Shown here: positions 15,859 through 24,690 of the stretch, in pieces
How positions within the stretch are numbered: the stretch's first letter is position 1
Layout of the letters: each line of letters opens with the position of its first letter
Assembly: GCA_905480335.1 (NCBI GenBank)
Contig: CAJQPY010000021.1
Coordinates: 62,001 to 126,000, forward strand
From: an uncultured Ilumatobacter sp.
GTDB taxonomy: Bacteria > Actinomycetota > Acidimicrobiia > Acidimicrobiales > Ilumatobacteraceae
Length of the DNA: 64,000 bases
Direction of reading: 5' to 3'
The notes under the pieces: model-generated
The model's input: only the letters and a program-made list of their open reading frames with translations
Database searches by the model: none
What the model was told of the DNA's origin: nothing
Translations under genes and position numbers: made by a program

Positions 15859-17289
15859 ATGCAGATACACAGTGATCTTTACGTCGGTGGCGAGTGGACA
15901 GCAGCCACCGGGTCCAACGTGATCGAGGTCGTAAACCCGGCCACTGAGCAGGTCATCGCAACCGTTCCTGCCGCATCGACCAGTGATGCCGACCGAGCTG
16001 TCGGTGCTGCCCGCGCCGCATTTCCGGCGTGGTCGCAACTGTCGGTCGAGGAGCGAGTCAACTACGTCGAGCGCATCGCAGACGCCCTGGCCGAGCGCTC
16101 CGAGGAAATCGCCGCCCTGATCTCGTCTGAGCAAGGCATGCCAATGACGAACGCCCGACGCGTGCAGGCCGGGCTCCCAATAATGGTGATGAAGAGCTTT
16201 GTGGAAATAGGCCGCGAGTTCGCCAACATCGAACCCGAACACATAGGGCACTCACTGGTGTTTGAGGAACCGATCGGTGTGTGCACGTTCATCACCCCGT
16301 GGAACTATCCGCTACACCAGACAATCGGCAAGGTGGCGCCTGCACTCGTCGCCGGATGCACGATGATCCTCAAGCCGAGTTCAGAAACGCCGCTAAACGC
16401 GTTCTTGCTCACGGACATCATCGATAGTGTCGGCCTGCCCGCCGGCGTGTTCAACCTCGTGACCGGTGCGGGTCGTACAGTCGGTGAAGCCCTATGCGTG
16501 CACCCAGAAGTCGACATGATCTCTATCACCGGCTCAACCGAAGCCGGCGCTCGAATTGCTGAACTGGGTGCTCCGACGGTCAAGCGCATCTGTCAGGAGC
16601 TGGGCGGAAAATCAGCGAACGTAATCCTCAATGGAGCTGACCTCGGCAAAGCGGTTCCTGCCGGCATCACCGGGATGATGCTCAACTGTGGCCAAACGTG
16701 CACCGCCCTCACCCGCATGATCGTGCCGCGCAATCAGCAGGACGAAGTCGTCAACTTGGCGATCAACGCTCTCGACTCGCTCTCAATGGGCGACCCGACG
16801 AACGACGAACACTTCCTCGGGCCACTCGTATCGGCATCGCAGAAGTCCACGGTGCAGGACTACATCCGCACCGGCATCAACGAGGGGGCTCGGCTCGTGG
16901 CCGGAGGCCCAGACGACCCTGAGGGGTACCCCGCCGGCTTCTACGTCCAACCAACTATCTTCGCCGACGTCAAGAACTCGATGGTGATCGCTCAAGAAGA
17001 GATATTCGGACCCGTGCTGTGCATCATTCCCGTCGACAGCGACGACGAGGCCATCGCCGTTGCGAACGATTCACCGTTCGGGCTCTCCGGTGCTGTGTGG
17101 GCCGAAACCAACGAGCGTGCGATCGATGCGGCGCGCAAACTGCAGACCGGTCAAGTGATGGTCAACGGCGGCCGATTTAACCCGCTGGCGCCGTTCGGTG
17201 GCTACAAGACCTCTGGGAACGGCCGCGAGCTTGGCCGAGCCGGGCTTGACGAATTCCTCGAGACGAAAGCGATCCAGTTGCCAGTCTGA
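15859..17289 (+). CDS. NAD(P)-dependent aldehyde dehydrogenase
   Basis: 476 aa, a typical ALDH superfamily chain. It oxidises an aldehyde to the acid in the cytoplasm. PWNYP lies in the nucleotide fold near residue 150. The catalytic Glu247 is in CQELGGKSAN and the nucleophile Cys281 in NCGQTCTA; the C-terminal dimerisation motif GGYKTSGNGRELG is intact. ATG 15859 is chosen for its Shine-Dalgarno (GAGG 8 nt upstream) and because the protein starts MQIHSDLYVGGEW as family members do; an in-frame start at 15775 adds an unlikely leader. It precedes a P450 gene by 230 bp. Closest to broad-substrate betaine-aldehyde or alicyclic/terpenoid ALDHs; exact substrate unknown. Confidence 0.92.
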   Translation: MQIHSDLYVGGEWTAATGSNVIEVVNPATEQVIATVPAASTSDADRAVGAARAAFPAWSQLSVEERVNYVERIADALAERSEEIAALISSEQGMPMTNARRVQAGLPIMVMKSFVEIGREFANIEPEHIGHSLVFEEPIGVCTFITPWNYPLHQTIGKVAPALVAGCTMILKPSSETPLNAFLLTDIIDSVGLPAGVFNLVTGAGRTVGEALCVHPEVDMISITGSTEAGARIAELGAPTVKRICQELGGKSANVILNGADLGKAVPAGITGMMLNCGQTCTALTRMIVPRNQQDEVVNLAINALDSLSMGDPTNDEHFLGPLVSASQKSTVQDYIRTGINEGARLVAGGPDDPEGYPAGFYVQPTIFADVKNSMVIAQEEIFGPVLCIIPVDSDDEAIAVANDSPFGLSGAVWAETNERAIDAARKLQTGQVMVNGGRFNPLAPFGGYKTSGNGRELGRAGLDEFLETKAIQLPV

Positions 17290-17519
17290 CACGAAAGCGC
17301 GACTCGTCATCAGGACTGCGTCGACAAAAAGAGTGCCTTGCCGGGCAACGAATGTCCTCAACGTCGGAACGATGCGAAGGCACATCGTGGGCGTCCAGCG
17401 TTGACGAGGGCGTTGGTGAACACATGGCTTCGCTACTCACCGCAACCCAAGCGTTCGGCTCGGCCCGAAGCATGTCGTCCGATCGATGCGGCGAATTTCG
17501 ATTTCGCTACCGTTGAGTT

Positions 17520-18830
17520 ATGGATCAGCCCGCAGGATCAGCTGACAGCAAGGGACCGGAACTTGGCCCCGATGAGATGTTGCCGGGTATCGGCTGGCCG
17601 GCCGACGATGACATCTTTACGAACAACTTTCGTTTCGGTGACCTCGCAGATTGGAACCGGGCCGCAGTGGCCATCCACGAAGAGCGCGACGGTTTCTACC
17701 GCATCGACCGGAAGGGGTTTCCACCGGTGTTGGCGATTCTCGATCACGCAGCCGTGCTTGAGATCGAACGCCAACCAGACCTATTTACCAATGGTCCAGC
17801 GCCGGTGCTGACAACCCAAGCGGCACTCGACACGCCGCCGCTCGTCGAGCTCAAAACACTGATCCACATGGACGGCGACGAGCACGCCGCCTACCGCAAG
17901 CTCGGCCTCCCACAGTTCAAGCCGGCAAGCTTGTCGCGACTTGAGGGGCGTCTCGATGAGCTCAGCGAACGAGCGTTGACAACGATGCGCAACGCAGACG
18001 GTGAGATCGACTTCTCGAACGAAGTCGCACTCCCCTACCCACTTCACGTCATCTTGGAGATCCTTGGCCTACCCGAGGCGGACTACCCACGCATGATGAC
18101 ACTGACCCAACAGCTCTTCGGTGGTGAAGATCCCGACCTTCAACGCGAGGAGCTAACGCCTGAGGCGATCGCTGCCGTGCTGATGGACTTCTTCACATAC
18201 TTCAACGACATAACGACCGACCGACGCAAGCAGCCAACCGATGACCTCGCCTCACTGATTGCAAATGGCACCATCGGCGTCGATCCACTGGGCGACCTCG
18301 AAACAATGGGGTACTACGTGATCGTTGCGACGGCGGGCCACGACACCACGTCAAGTGCGATGGCCGGCGGATTCCGGGCGCTGATCGAACACCCTGACCA
18401 ACTCCGCCTTTTGCAGGAGCGTCCGGAACTGATGAACAACGCAATCGAGGAGATGCTCCGGTGGACGGCGCCGGTTCGCCACTTCATGCGCACGACGACA
18501 GCCGACACCGACGTCAACGGTCACCGACTTGCGGCGGGTGACCTGGTGTACCTCTCCTACAAGGGAGCGAACCTGGACCCGAAGGTGTTCGCCGATCCGC
18601 TGCGGTTCGATATCGAACGGCCGAACGCCGACCGCCAGATCTCGTTCGGGTTCGGTAAGCACTTCTGCATGGGGGCACAACTCGCACGAATGGAGCTCCG
18701 CTCACTATTCAGCCGCATTGTGCCGATGCTTGAATCGGTCGAAATGGCCGGGACCCCGACCACATCACAAACCACGTTCGTCGGTGGGCACAAGTCTCTG
18801 CCGATTCGCTACAGTCTGCGAGACAACTAA
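17520..18830 (+). CDS. Cytochrome P450
   Basis: 436 aa, soluble bacterial class I P450. The oxygen-activation helix has AGHDTTS, the K-helix Glu-x-x-Arg is in EEMLRW, and the heme-binding loop is FGFGKHFCMGAQLARM with Cys383 as thiolate ligand. It hydroxylates a hydrophobic substrate using electrons from a ferredoxin and reductase, neither of which is encoded nearby. The overall look (IHMDGDEHAAYRKLGLPQFK, SYKGANLDPKVF) is of actinobacterial P450s acting on steroids, terpenes or alkanes; the precise CYP family needs a search. It lies in a run of oxidoreductase genes, fitting a catabolic role. The 230 bp upstream hold no recognisable gene. Confidence 0.93.
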   Translation: MDQPAGSADSKGPELGPDEMLPGIGWPADDDIFTNNFRFGDLADWNRAAVAIHEERDGFYRIDRKGFPPVLAILDHAAVLEIERQPDLFTNGPAPVLTTQAALDTPPLVELKTLIHMDGDEHAAYRKLGLPQFKPASLSRLEGRLDELSERALTTMRNADGEIDFSNEVALPYPLHVILEILGLPEADYPRMMTLTQQLFGGEDPDLQREELTPEAIAAVLMDFFTYFNDITTDRRKQPTDDLASLIANGTIGVDPLGDLETMGYYVIVATAGHDTTSSAMAGGFRALIEHPDQLRLLQERPELMNNAIEEMLRWTAPVRHFMRTTTADTDVNGHRLAAGDLVYLSYKGANLDPKVFADPLRFDIERPNADRQISFGFGKHFCMGAQLARMELRSLFSRIVPMLESVEMAGTPTTSQTTFVGGHKSLPIRYSLRDN

Positions 18831-19136
18831 AGGCATGAGCGGTGCAGCGCTCACCGGCCGCTCGGCGGCGAGGGTCTGTCACGTTGCGCTCTGCGCCGAC
18901 AACATTTGGCGTGACGCTCAGTTCACCGTTGCAGACCGCCACGTGGCCGCCGTCCATCGCAGTTCCCAAACTTATGCAAGATGCGAAACTACGTGGTCGC
19001 TGTCGTCGACACGTTCTGCAAGCTATTGCAGCCGAAGTCGAGCAATGCTCCGTCATCAGGTGCGCACCGTTGACCCCGACCGCATCGGGACAACTCATGT
19101 CATCGCAGGCACAACAATCCGCCTCGTCGGCGGGCC
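18831..19136. other. Non-coding gap, nothing recognised
   Basis: The 359-bp space between the P450 and the SDR gene contains open frames only as upstream extensions of the SDR gene or as antisense shadows. None has a convincing start or recognisable protein. The only signal found is the promoter-like pair at its 3' end. Confidence 0.5.
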
Positions 19137-19165
19137 TTGCACTCCACCGATATTCGGACTGTAAA
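19137..19165 (+). promoter_or_regulatory. Candidate sigma-70-type promoter for SDR-Rieske operon
   Basis: TTGCAC (19137-19142), a 17-bp spacer and TGTAAA (19160-19165), followed by an A-rich run and the ribosome site AAGGAGA before the ATG at 19190. The match to consensus is 4/6 in each hexamer, so this is tentative. Confidence 0.35.
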
Positions 19166-19189
19166 AAAACACGGCAAGGAGACCAAATC

Positions 19190-19951
19190 ATGGACATCCT
19201 GGGACTGAGGGCCATTCTGATCGGCGGAGCCTCCGGCTTCGCACTTGCAACCGCTGAACGAATCGTCGCAGGCGGCGGATCCGTCGCCATTCTCGACCGC
19301 GAACGTTCAGCTGGCGCAGAGGTGGCCGCCAGACTCGGCGGCACATGGCATCCCACCGATGTCCTCGACTTCGATGGCATCGCAGTGGTGGTCGACGAGG
19401 CCGTCGAAGCACTCGGCGGGCTTGACGTCGCCGTGAACACGGCCGGCGGCGGCAAGGCTGGTCGAACGATTGGACGCAATGGACCATTCAATCTTGACGA
19501 TTTTCGCGCCGTTATCGACCTGAATCTGGTCGGAACGTTCAACACCAACCGGCTCTGCGCTGCACACATGGCCTATAGCGAACCCAATGCCGACGACGAG
19601 CGCGGCGTGCTCATCAACACTGCGTCGATCGCGGCATTCGAGGGGCAGATCGGCCAAGTCGCCTACAGCGCTGCCAAGGCCGGGATCGCCGGGATGACCT
19701 TGACTATGGCGCGCGATCTCGGCACGCTCGGTATCCGGGTCAACACGATCGCCCCGAGCCTGTTCGCTACAGGGCTGACAGCCGGAGTTACCGACGAGAT
19801 GGCAACGAATCTCACCAAAGACGCTGCGTTCCCCCGCCGACTCGGGCGCCCCGACGAGTACGCGAAACTCGCTTTGGCAATGATCGAAAACCCGATGATC
19901 AACGGTGACACGATCCGACTGGACGCTGGCACTCGTTTCGCCCCGAGGTGA
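19190..19951 (+). CDS. SDR dehydrogenase, 3-hydroxyacyl-CoA dehydrogenase type II-like
   Basis: 253 aa. Rossmann start MDILGLRAILIGGASGFALA with the nucleotide loop GGASGFA, Asp after strand 2 (AILDRE) favouring NAD, NTAGG, and catalytic Ser/Tyr/Lys in INTASIAAFEGQ and YSAAK. The sequence is close in style to HSD10/3-hydroxyacyl-CoA dehydrogenase type II, which oxidises 3-hydroxyacyl-CoAs or hydroxysteroids. The start is fixed by a strong AAGGAGA box 8-9 nt before the ATG. The stop overlaps the next (Rieske) gene as GTGA, so the two are probably coupled and act on the same substrate class. Confidence 0.88.
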   Translation: MDILGLRAILIGGASGFALATAERIVAGGGSVAILDRERSAGAEVAARLGGTWHPTDVLDFDGIAVVVDEAVEALGGLDVAVNTAGGGKAGRTIGRNGPFNLDDFRAVIDLNLVGTFNTNRLCAAHMAYSEPNADDERGVLINTASIAAFEGQIGQVAYSAAKAGIAGMTLTMARDLGTLGIRVNTIAPSLFATGLTAGVTDEMATNLTKDAAFPRRLGRPDEYAKLALAMIENPMINGDTIRLDAGTRFAPR

Positions 19952-21180
19952 GCCTGATACGCGAGACTGATTTCATGCACCACAAGGAGCAGGTTCGCCT
20001 GATGAAGCAGTTGATCGAGCGGCTCGACTCGGGAAGCAATGTCGACGCAGGTGGCCTGTTTATTCAGCCGACCTCGACGTATACCAATCGAGAGCGTGCA
20101 CGTCGCGAGCGCGACGAGTTCTTCCTCGGGCTCCCGCAGTGCGTCGGCATGTCCGGCGACCTGGCAGAGCCCGGCGCGTTCCTGACCAGTAACGATGTCG
20201 GTGTCCCGATCCTCGCAACGCGCGGTGCCGACGGCAGCTTCCACGCATTTATCAACTCCTGTCGACATCGTGGGGCAATCGTCGAGACCGAGCCCCGCGG
20301 CACGAAGCGCCGATTCACCTGCCCCTTCCATGCGTGGATCTACGACACGGGCGGCGCTCTCGTTGGCATTCCGAAGTTAGAGCACTTCGGTAACATCGAC
20401 ACCGAATGCCACGGTCTTAAGCAACTCCCTGCCGAGGAACGACACGGTCTGCTGTTCGTCCACCCGAATCCCAACGGCGCGCTCGATCTCGACGACCTAC
20501 TCGGCGCGTGGTTCAATGACGAGTTCCCGACTTGGGACTTCGCCGCGATGGTCCCTATCAACCGCGACACGTACGACACGGCGTGCAATTGGAAACTGGC
20601 GATGGACACGTTCGGTGAGACGTATCACTTCTCGTCGCTGCACAAGGACACGTTGTTCAACACCTTCCACGGCAACGTTCAGTGCTACGACGATGATGCT
20701 GATGTCGGCGGCCACAGCCACCGGATGATCCTGTGCCGACGCGAGATTGACCAGATGCGCCACCTCCCCGAGGACGAGTGGGACATTACCGTTGCCGGGC
20801 TTCCGGTGTACTGGATCTTCCCGAACGTAATCCTGATGCCGTTCCGCGCCGGGGTTTTCCTTGTACGCGCCTATCCGGACCGCAACGACCCGGGCCGCCA
20901 TGTCAGTCGGATCGACTTCTACATGAAGCCCGAACTACAGAACGCGACCGGCCCCGAGGCGCTCGAAATCCAGGAATTCATCCAAACCATCGCGCAGGGC
21001 TTCGCCGAGATCATCCGCGACGAGGACTACGTGATGGGCGAGTCACAGCAAACAGCGGCGAACAGCGGCGCACTCGACCACATCATCTTCGGCCGCAACG
21101 AACCGGCGCTGCACCACTATCACGCAACGTACGCAAGAAAGCTCAGCCTTGGTGTCGAGCCGTTGCTCGACACCGTGTGA
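19948..21180 (+). CDS. Rieske non-heme iron oxygenase alpha subunit
   Basis: 410 aa. Rieske 2Fe-2S ligands Cys105/His107 (CRHRG) and Cys125/His128 (CPFHAW), then a catalytic domain with the mononuclear-iron pattern in NWKLAMDTFGETYHFSSLHK, giving two His plus an acidic ligand further on (RDEDYVMGESQ region). It hydroxylates an aromatic or alicyclic ring, or demethylates, using electrons from a separate reductase. No beta subunit, ferredoxin or reductase gene adjoins it. The GTG start overlaps the preceding SDR stop by 4 bp; ATG at 19975 is an alternative. Similar genes lie at 48.2 and 50.4 kb. Confidence 0.9.
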   Translation: MSLIRETDFMHHKEQVRLMKQLIERLDSGSNVDAGGLFIQPTSTYTNRERARRERDEFFLGLPQCVGMSGDLAEPGAFLTSNDVGVPILATRGADGSFHAFINSCRHRGAIVETEPRGTKRRFTCPFHAWIYDTGGALVGIPKLEHFGNIDTECHGLKQLPAEERHGLLFVHPNPNGALDLDDLLGAWFNDEFPTWDFAAMVPINRDTYDTACNWKLAMDTFGETYHFSSLHKDTLFNTFHGNVQCYDDDADVGGHSHRMILCRREIDQMRHLPEDEWDITVAGLPVYWIFPNVILMPFRAGVFLVRAYPDRNDPGRHVSRIDFYMKPELQNATGPEALEIQEFIQTIAQGFAEIIRDEDYVMGESQQTAANSGALDHIIFGRNEPALHHYHATYARKLSLGVEPLLDTV

Positions 21181-21186
21181 GTCCGG

Positions 21187-21936
21187 TCATTCGGTGAGCG
21201 GGACGGGTGGCGTAGCCTCACTGGCGCCGTTCCAGATGTCTGCGTCCGATGCACCCATGATTGCCTCGTACATACCGGTCGGATAGGACATCTGCGGCTT
21301 CGACGGATCGGTCGAAGGTTGCGCAACCGGCTGCTCACCGCTCTCGATCGGATCGGGATGCTTAAGCCGTTCGACCTCATCACCAGAGATCCCACACAGG
21401 GCCTGCACGTCGGGATCAATCCACTGGTTCTCATCGATGTCGGAACCGCAGCAGACCTCGAGGTTCAATCCTTCCGGGCCGGCAAAGTAGATCGACTTGA
21501 TCATGCCGTGATCGATGGGACCCATCACCTGGATTCCGTGCGAGCGGATCCGGTCGCGCATCGCCAACACCTCATCCAGAGTGTCGACGTGCATTGCGAT
21601 GTGCTGAGTCGCTCCACCCGTCACTGGGGCACCCGGGTTTGCTGCATGTGTGACTCCGTACTCGATGTCGCTCGGGTTATCGGGATGCTGCACGAATGCG
21701 ATGTAGGAGTCACCCGACAGCTCAACGAACCCGTGGAATGTGTTGTCAACGCCGTGCATCCAGTACAACGCCTTCGTCGGACACCCCAACACGTCGGCCC
21801 AGTAGGTCAGCTGAGCCTTCATGTCGGTGGTCGAGATCGCCAGGTGGTTCACGCCGCGCGGACGAAGATCCGGTCGGATCGGGCCCTCGATCGTCGGTGC
21901 GGCCGAGATGGCGGAACGCGCTTCATTGATGGACAT
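21187..21936 (-). CDS. VOC-family extradiol dioxygenase-like protein
   Basis: 249 aa. Two beta-alpha-beta-beta-beta modules of the vicinal oxygen chelate fold. Likely metal ligands are His31 (VNHLAIST), His in QHIAMHVDTL and Glu in LNLEVCCGSD, the 2-His-1-Glu set of type I extradiol dioxygenases and glyoxalases. It may cleave a catechol-type ring or act as an isomerase/lyase. The C-terminal ~60 residues are polar and Pro-rich, possibly disordered. ATG 21936 is preferred because GAGG precedes it; an in-frame GTG at 21966 would add ten residues. Convergent with the Rieske gene, whose product could supply a catechol (inference). Confidence 0.82.
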   Translation of the reverse strand: MSINEARSAISAAPTIEGPIRPDLRPRGVNHLAISTTDMKAQLTYWADVLGCPTKALYWMHGVDNTFHGFVELSGDSYIAFVQHPDNPSDIEYGVTHAANPGAPVTGGATQHIAMHVDTLDEVLAMRDRIRSHGIQVMGPIDHGMIKSIYFAGPEGLNLEVCCGSDIDENQWIDPDVQALCGISGDEVERLKHPDPIESGEQPVAQPSTDPSKPQMSYPTGMYEAIMGASDADIWNGASEATPPVPLTE

Positions 21937-22151
21937 TTCGAGAACCTCGGTGGTGATCGGCTCCACAACGATGCCACGCCGGCGACTAGGACGACGTAGC
22001 GGGGCTTTTTGGAGAACACCGGCCCTGCACTACTCACTCAATAACGGGCTGCCCGGGGGTCACGCGAAGACCCGCTGATCGCCTCAACTGCATCGATATC
22101 TGGCTGCAACCCGATAGGGAAGGTGAACGATGGACGCGGGATGATGCTCAC

Positions 22152-22556
22152 ATGACAACCGAACTACGCAATTCCGACAAGTTGCCAACGCCCGCCGGCT
22201 ACTCCCATGCATCGATCGCTCCGGCGGGTCGCATTGTGCACCTCGCCGGCCAGATCGGGACCGATTCCGCCGGAAACCACCCGGACGGACTGGCCGCCCA
22301 GACCGAACAGGCGATGCTCAACATGGTCGATGCGCTGACAGGTGCATCCAATGCGACCGTCGAGGATCTTGCGAAGATCACCATGTATGTCGTCGGGTGG
22401 CGAGAGTCGATGGCCGCCGCATTGTTTGAGGGCATCGGACAGGCGGCAGCGACGAACCCCGTGCCCCTCGTTCCGATCACGCTGATCGGCGTGCAGTCGT
22501 TATTTCTCGACGATTCACTGATCGAGATAGAGGCAGTCGCAGTCATCGCTGACTAA
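22152..22556 (+). CDS. RidA/YjgF-family protein
   Basis: 134 aa, full family length, with LAGQIGTD near residue 37, KITMYVVGWRE and a C-terminal IEIEAVAVIAD strand. Classical RidA proteins hydrolyse 2-aminoacrylate-type imines. They need an Arg a few residues before the penultimate strand; here that position appears to be Ile (VPITLIGVQSL), so this is probably one of the Rid subgroups without imine deaminase activity. Such paralogues often accompany catabolic operons as hydrolases or enamine/imine handlers. It stands alone, with a structured non-coding region downstream. Confidence 0.88.
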   Translation: MTTELRNSDKLPTPAGYSHASIAPAGRIVHLAGQIGTDSAGNHPDGLAAQTEQAMLNMVDALTGASNATVEDLAKITMYVVGWRESMAAALFEGIGQAAATNPVPLVPITLIGVQSLFLDDSLIEIEAVAVIAD

Positions 22557-22590
22557 TCCACTCGTCGTCACGATCGCTCCGGTGGTCTAA

Positions 22591-22661
22591 GGCTGGTCAC
22601 ATGGATCCACGTCGAAGATGAACTCGGAAAACCCGAGTTGACCCATTGGGCATGACCAGCC
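22591..22661. ncRNA. Nested stem-loop after ridA (candidate structured RNA or terminator)
   Basis: GGCTGGTCA (22591-22599) pairs perfectly with TGACCAGCC (22653-22661). ATGG (22601-22604) can pair with CCAT (22643-22646). Inside sits a 7-bp hairpin AACTCGG (22621-22627) / CCGAGTT (22633-22639) with loop AAAAC. The element begins 35 nt after the ridA stop. There is no U-tract, so simple intrinsic termination is uncertain. Confidence 0.4.
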
Positions 22662-22840
22662 ACCTTTCTCGCAGGCATCAGCGGACAAGGCGGGGACGTG
22701 GCGGAACGATCCGTGAGTGATGCGATAAAGGTCATCTTCGGCACCCGTCCAAGCCGGCAAAGTCAAATAATCCTCGCGAAGCTCAACGTTGCGGCGTTGC
22801 GGCGATGGTGCTCTTCAGGGTTTCCCCATTTTGCCGAATA

Positions 22841-22867
22841 CCTTGAGGCCGATTTGGGGCCTCAAGG
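22841..22867. repeat. Perfect 10-bp hairpin
   Basis: CCTTGAGGCC (22841-22850), loop GATTTGG, GGCCTCAAGG (22858-22867). It lies in a gene-free stretch and is not followed by a U-tract on either strand. Confidence 0.5.
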
Positions 22868-22931
22868 CCTGGCTCATCATGCCGGGACTAACAGGCCTAC
22901 CCGCGTCGGAATCTGTGGGTTCCAATGGAAA

Positions 22932-22959
22932 GCTCCGCTCCCTGCGCAACGAGCGGAGC
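22932..22959. repeat. Perfect 9-bp hairpin
   Basis: GCTCCGCTC (22932-22940), 10-nt loop, GAGCGGAGC (22951-22959), 126 bp before the deazaflavin-type reductase gene. It could be a leader structure of that gene or part of the structured region. Confidence 0.45.
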
Positions 22960-23085
22960 GATGATTGTTCGTCGGACGATGTACCTTGGCGGTTTGGTAA
23001 ATGAGGAGAAGATAGCGCTCGGACTTCGCGCCAAGCCGCCCGAAACACGCAGAATCGAAAGTGCCGCACTGACGGAAAGGTGCCT

Positions 23086-23514
23086 ATGCCCTCAGCTCTC
23101 GTCCTCAAGACAATGAATGCCGTGCACCGCACGATCATGATCGCGTCCCGTGGTCGGATCGGTTGGACCGCCGGCAAGATGCCGGTGCTCGAACTCACCA
23201 CAACCGGACGCAAGAGCGGCAAACTGCGCTCAACAATGCTCACCTCACCGTGGCAAGACGGAGAATCCATAGCAATCATCGCGTCCGCTGGCGGCAATGA
23301 TGCCCATCCCGCCTGGTACCTCAACCTTGAGGCCGACCCGTCGGTGAGCGTCCGAACCGAGGATCGCGAACGGCCAATGACCGCGCGAACGGTCACGGGT
23401 GACGAACGCTTGCGTCTCTGGACCGAGATCTCGGAGGTGCACACGAATTACGCCGGCTACCAGAAGAAGACTGACCGGGAGATTCCCGTGATACTGCTCG
23501 AGCCAACGGATTGA
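23086..23514 (+). CDS. Nitroreductase/deazaflavin (F420)-dependent oxidoreductase, Ddn family
   Basis: 142 aa. Split-barrel fold of the mycobacterial Ddn/FDOR-B type: VLELTTTGRKSGKLRSTMLT is the family hallmark (cofactor phosphate site). It is followed by the strand IAIIASAGGNDAHPAWYLNL and the arginine-containing helix with VTGDERLRLWTEI. Members bind F420 (some bind heme or fatty acids) and reduce quinones, nitro compounds or enones at the membrane. ATG 23086 follows GGAAAGG closely; a GTG two codons upstream is possible. Presence of F420 enzymes (see also the LLM gene at 26.7 kb) supports an actinobacterial host. Confidence 0.88.
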   Translation: MPSALVLKTMNAVHRTIMIASRGRIGWTAGKMPVLELTTTGRKSGKLRSTMLTSPWQDGESIAIIASAGGNDAHPAWYLNLEADPSVSVRTEDRERPMTARTVTGDERLRLWTEISEVHTNYAGYQKKTDREIPVILLEPTD

Positions 23515-23520
23515 GCGCCA

Positions 23521-24525
23521 TCAGCGCATTGTCGAAACCAGCAGCTTGCCGGTGTTCCCGCCCTCGAACATGAATTGCAGCGCCTCTGGGTACCGATCAA
23601 TGCCCTCCAGCACGGTCTCGGGCAGCACGATCGAACCGTCCGCAACCCATTCCGCCAATTCTTCGGTGGCGGGGCGGAAGCTCTGAGGGAAGTGGAAGTA
23701 CGCAAATCCCTCCATGCAAGACTGACGCTCCGCTAGGCGGAGGTACATCGACGGCCCGGTGACGTTGTCCATGTCGTCGTACTGCGATAGGGCGCCGCAG
23801 ATCACAACACGAGCGCGCATCGCAAGGTTGTCGAGCACGGCATCAAGGATCGGTCCACCGACATTGTCGTAGAAGACGGTGACACCATCGGGGCAGAGTT
23901 CGCGGAGCTTGGCGTTGACGTCGTCGTTTTTGTAGTCGATCGCCGCGTCGAAGCCGAGGGTTTCGACGAGATGTGTGGTCTTGTGGGCTCCACCGGCGAT
24001 GCCTATGACCCGAGCACCATCACGCTTGGCGATCTGCCCAGCGATCGAGCCGACTGCGCCGGCGGCCGCCGACACCACGAAGTCGTCGCCAGGTCCAGGC
24101 TTGGCGACCTCGCGAACGCCGATCCACGCCGTGACTCCGGTCGATCCTCCGAGTACGCCGAGGTGCAAGCTTAGGGGGCCAAGCGTGTCGTCGACCCGCC
24201 TAATTTCGCTTGCAGGCAGAGTCGAAACCGTCTGCGCCCCAAGCCCACCGATCACGGCCTGCCCTACCTCCCAGTCATCGGCCGTCGATTCGATGATCCG
24301 GCCGACCCCGCCGGCCCGGATCGTCTCGCCGATCCCAACCTGCATGTGGAATCCCTCGCCGCGAAGCATTGTGCGAGTGCCGGCGTCAACCGAAATGAAT
24401 TCGACAGCGACTCGCACCTCGCCGGGTTCGAGCGGGCAGAGTTCGACGTCGCCAACTTCGAAGCAATCAGGCGTCGCCTGACCGGTCGGACGGCGAATGA
24501 GAGCGACTCGACGGGTGGTGGTCAT
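23521..24525 (-). CDS. NADP-dependent MDR-family oxidoreductase (leukotriene B4 dehydrogenase/curcumin reductase-like)
   Basis: 334 aa. Zinc-free medium-chain reductase: an N-terminal GroES-like part (starting MTTTRRVALIRRPTGQATPD), then a Rossmann domain with VSAAAGAVGSIAGQIAKRDG, matching AASGAVGs of the PTGR/curcumin reductase group, and FYDNVGGPILDAVL. These reduce alpha,beta-unsaturated ketones or aldehydes with NADPH. The start at 24525 is taken from the conserved N-terminus; further upstream codons look non-coding. It probably acts on enones made during ring degradation (inference). The 165 bp before it contain no gene. Confidence 0.88.
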   Translation of the reverse strand: MTTTRRVALIRRPTGQATPDCFEVGDVELCPLEPGEVRVAVEFISVDAGTRTMLRGEGFHMQVGIGETIRAGGVGRIIESTADDWEVGQAVIGGLGAQTVSTLPASEIRRVDDTLGPLSLHLGVLGGSTGVTAWIGVREVAKPGPGDDFVVSAAAGAVGSIAGQIAKRDGARVIGIAGGAHKTTHLVETLGFDAAIDYKNDDVNAKLRELCPDGVTVFYDNVGGPILDAVLDNLAMRARVVICGALSQYDDMDNVTGPSMYLRLAERQSCMEGFAYFHFPQSFRPATEELAEWVADGSIVLPETVLEGIDRYPEALQFMFEGGNTGKLLVSTMR

Positions 24526-24690
24526 CGAGCGATCGTCGCGCGCGACCTCTCCGCAGGACGATCCGAAGCACCGCCGCGCCGCTCGATCGATCACACGCTG
24601 CGAGAATTCTCGTTCCTGAGCACGAAGTCACGGCGACAGCCGTTCCGCGACGGTGCGGCGACTACTCGCCGGACTCCCGGTGATCCGTGA

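Larger units (their letters stand above)
22557..23085. other. 529-bp non-coding region with several strong inverted repeats
   Basis: No open frame here has a recognisable product; an 88-codon GTG frame at 22698-22964 was examined and not accepted. The region instead holds a nested stem-loop (22591-22661) and two separate perfect hairpins (22841-22867 and 22932-22959), annotated individually. It could contain a small RNA, 3' UTR structures of ridA, or a decayed element. Confidence 0.5.

Noticed and set aside
22698-22964. 88-codon frame in the gap after ridA
   Set aside because: No recognisable domain, crosses two perfect hairpins and lacks a good ribosome site; more likely non-coding.
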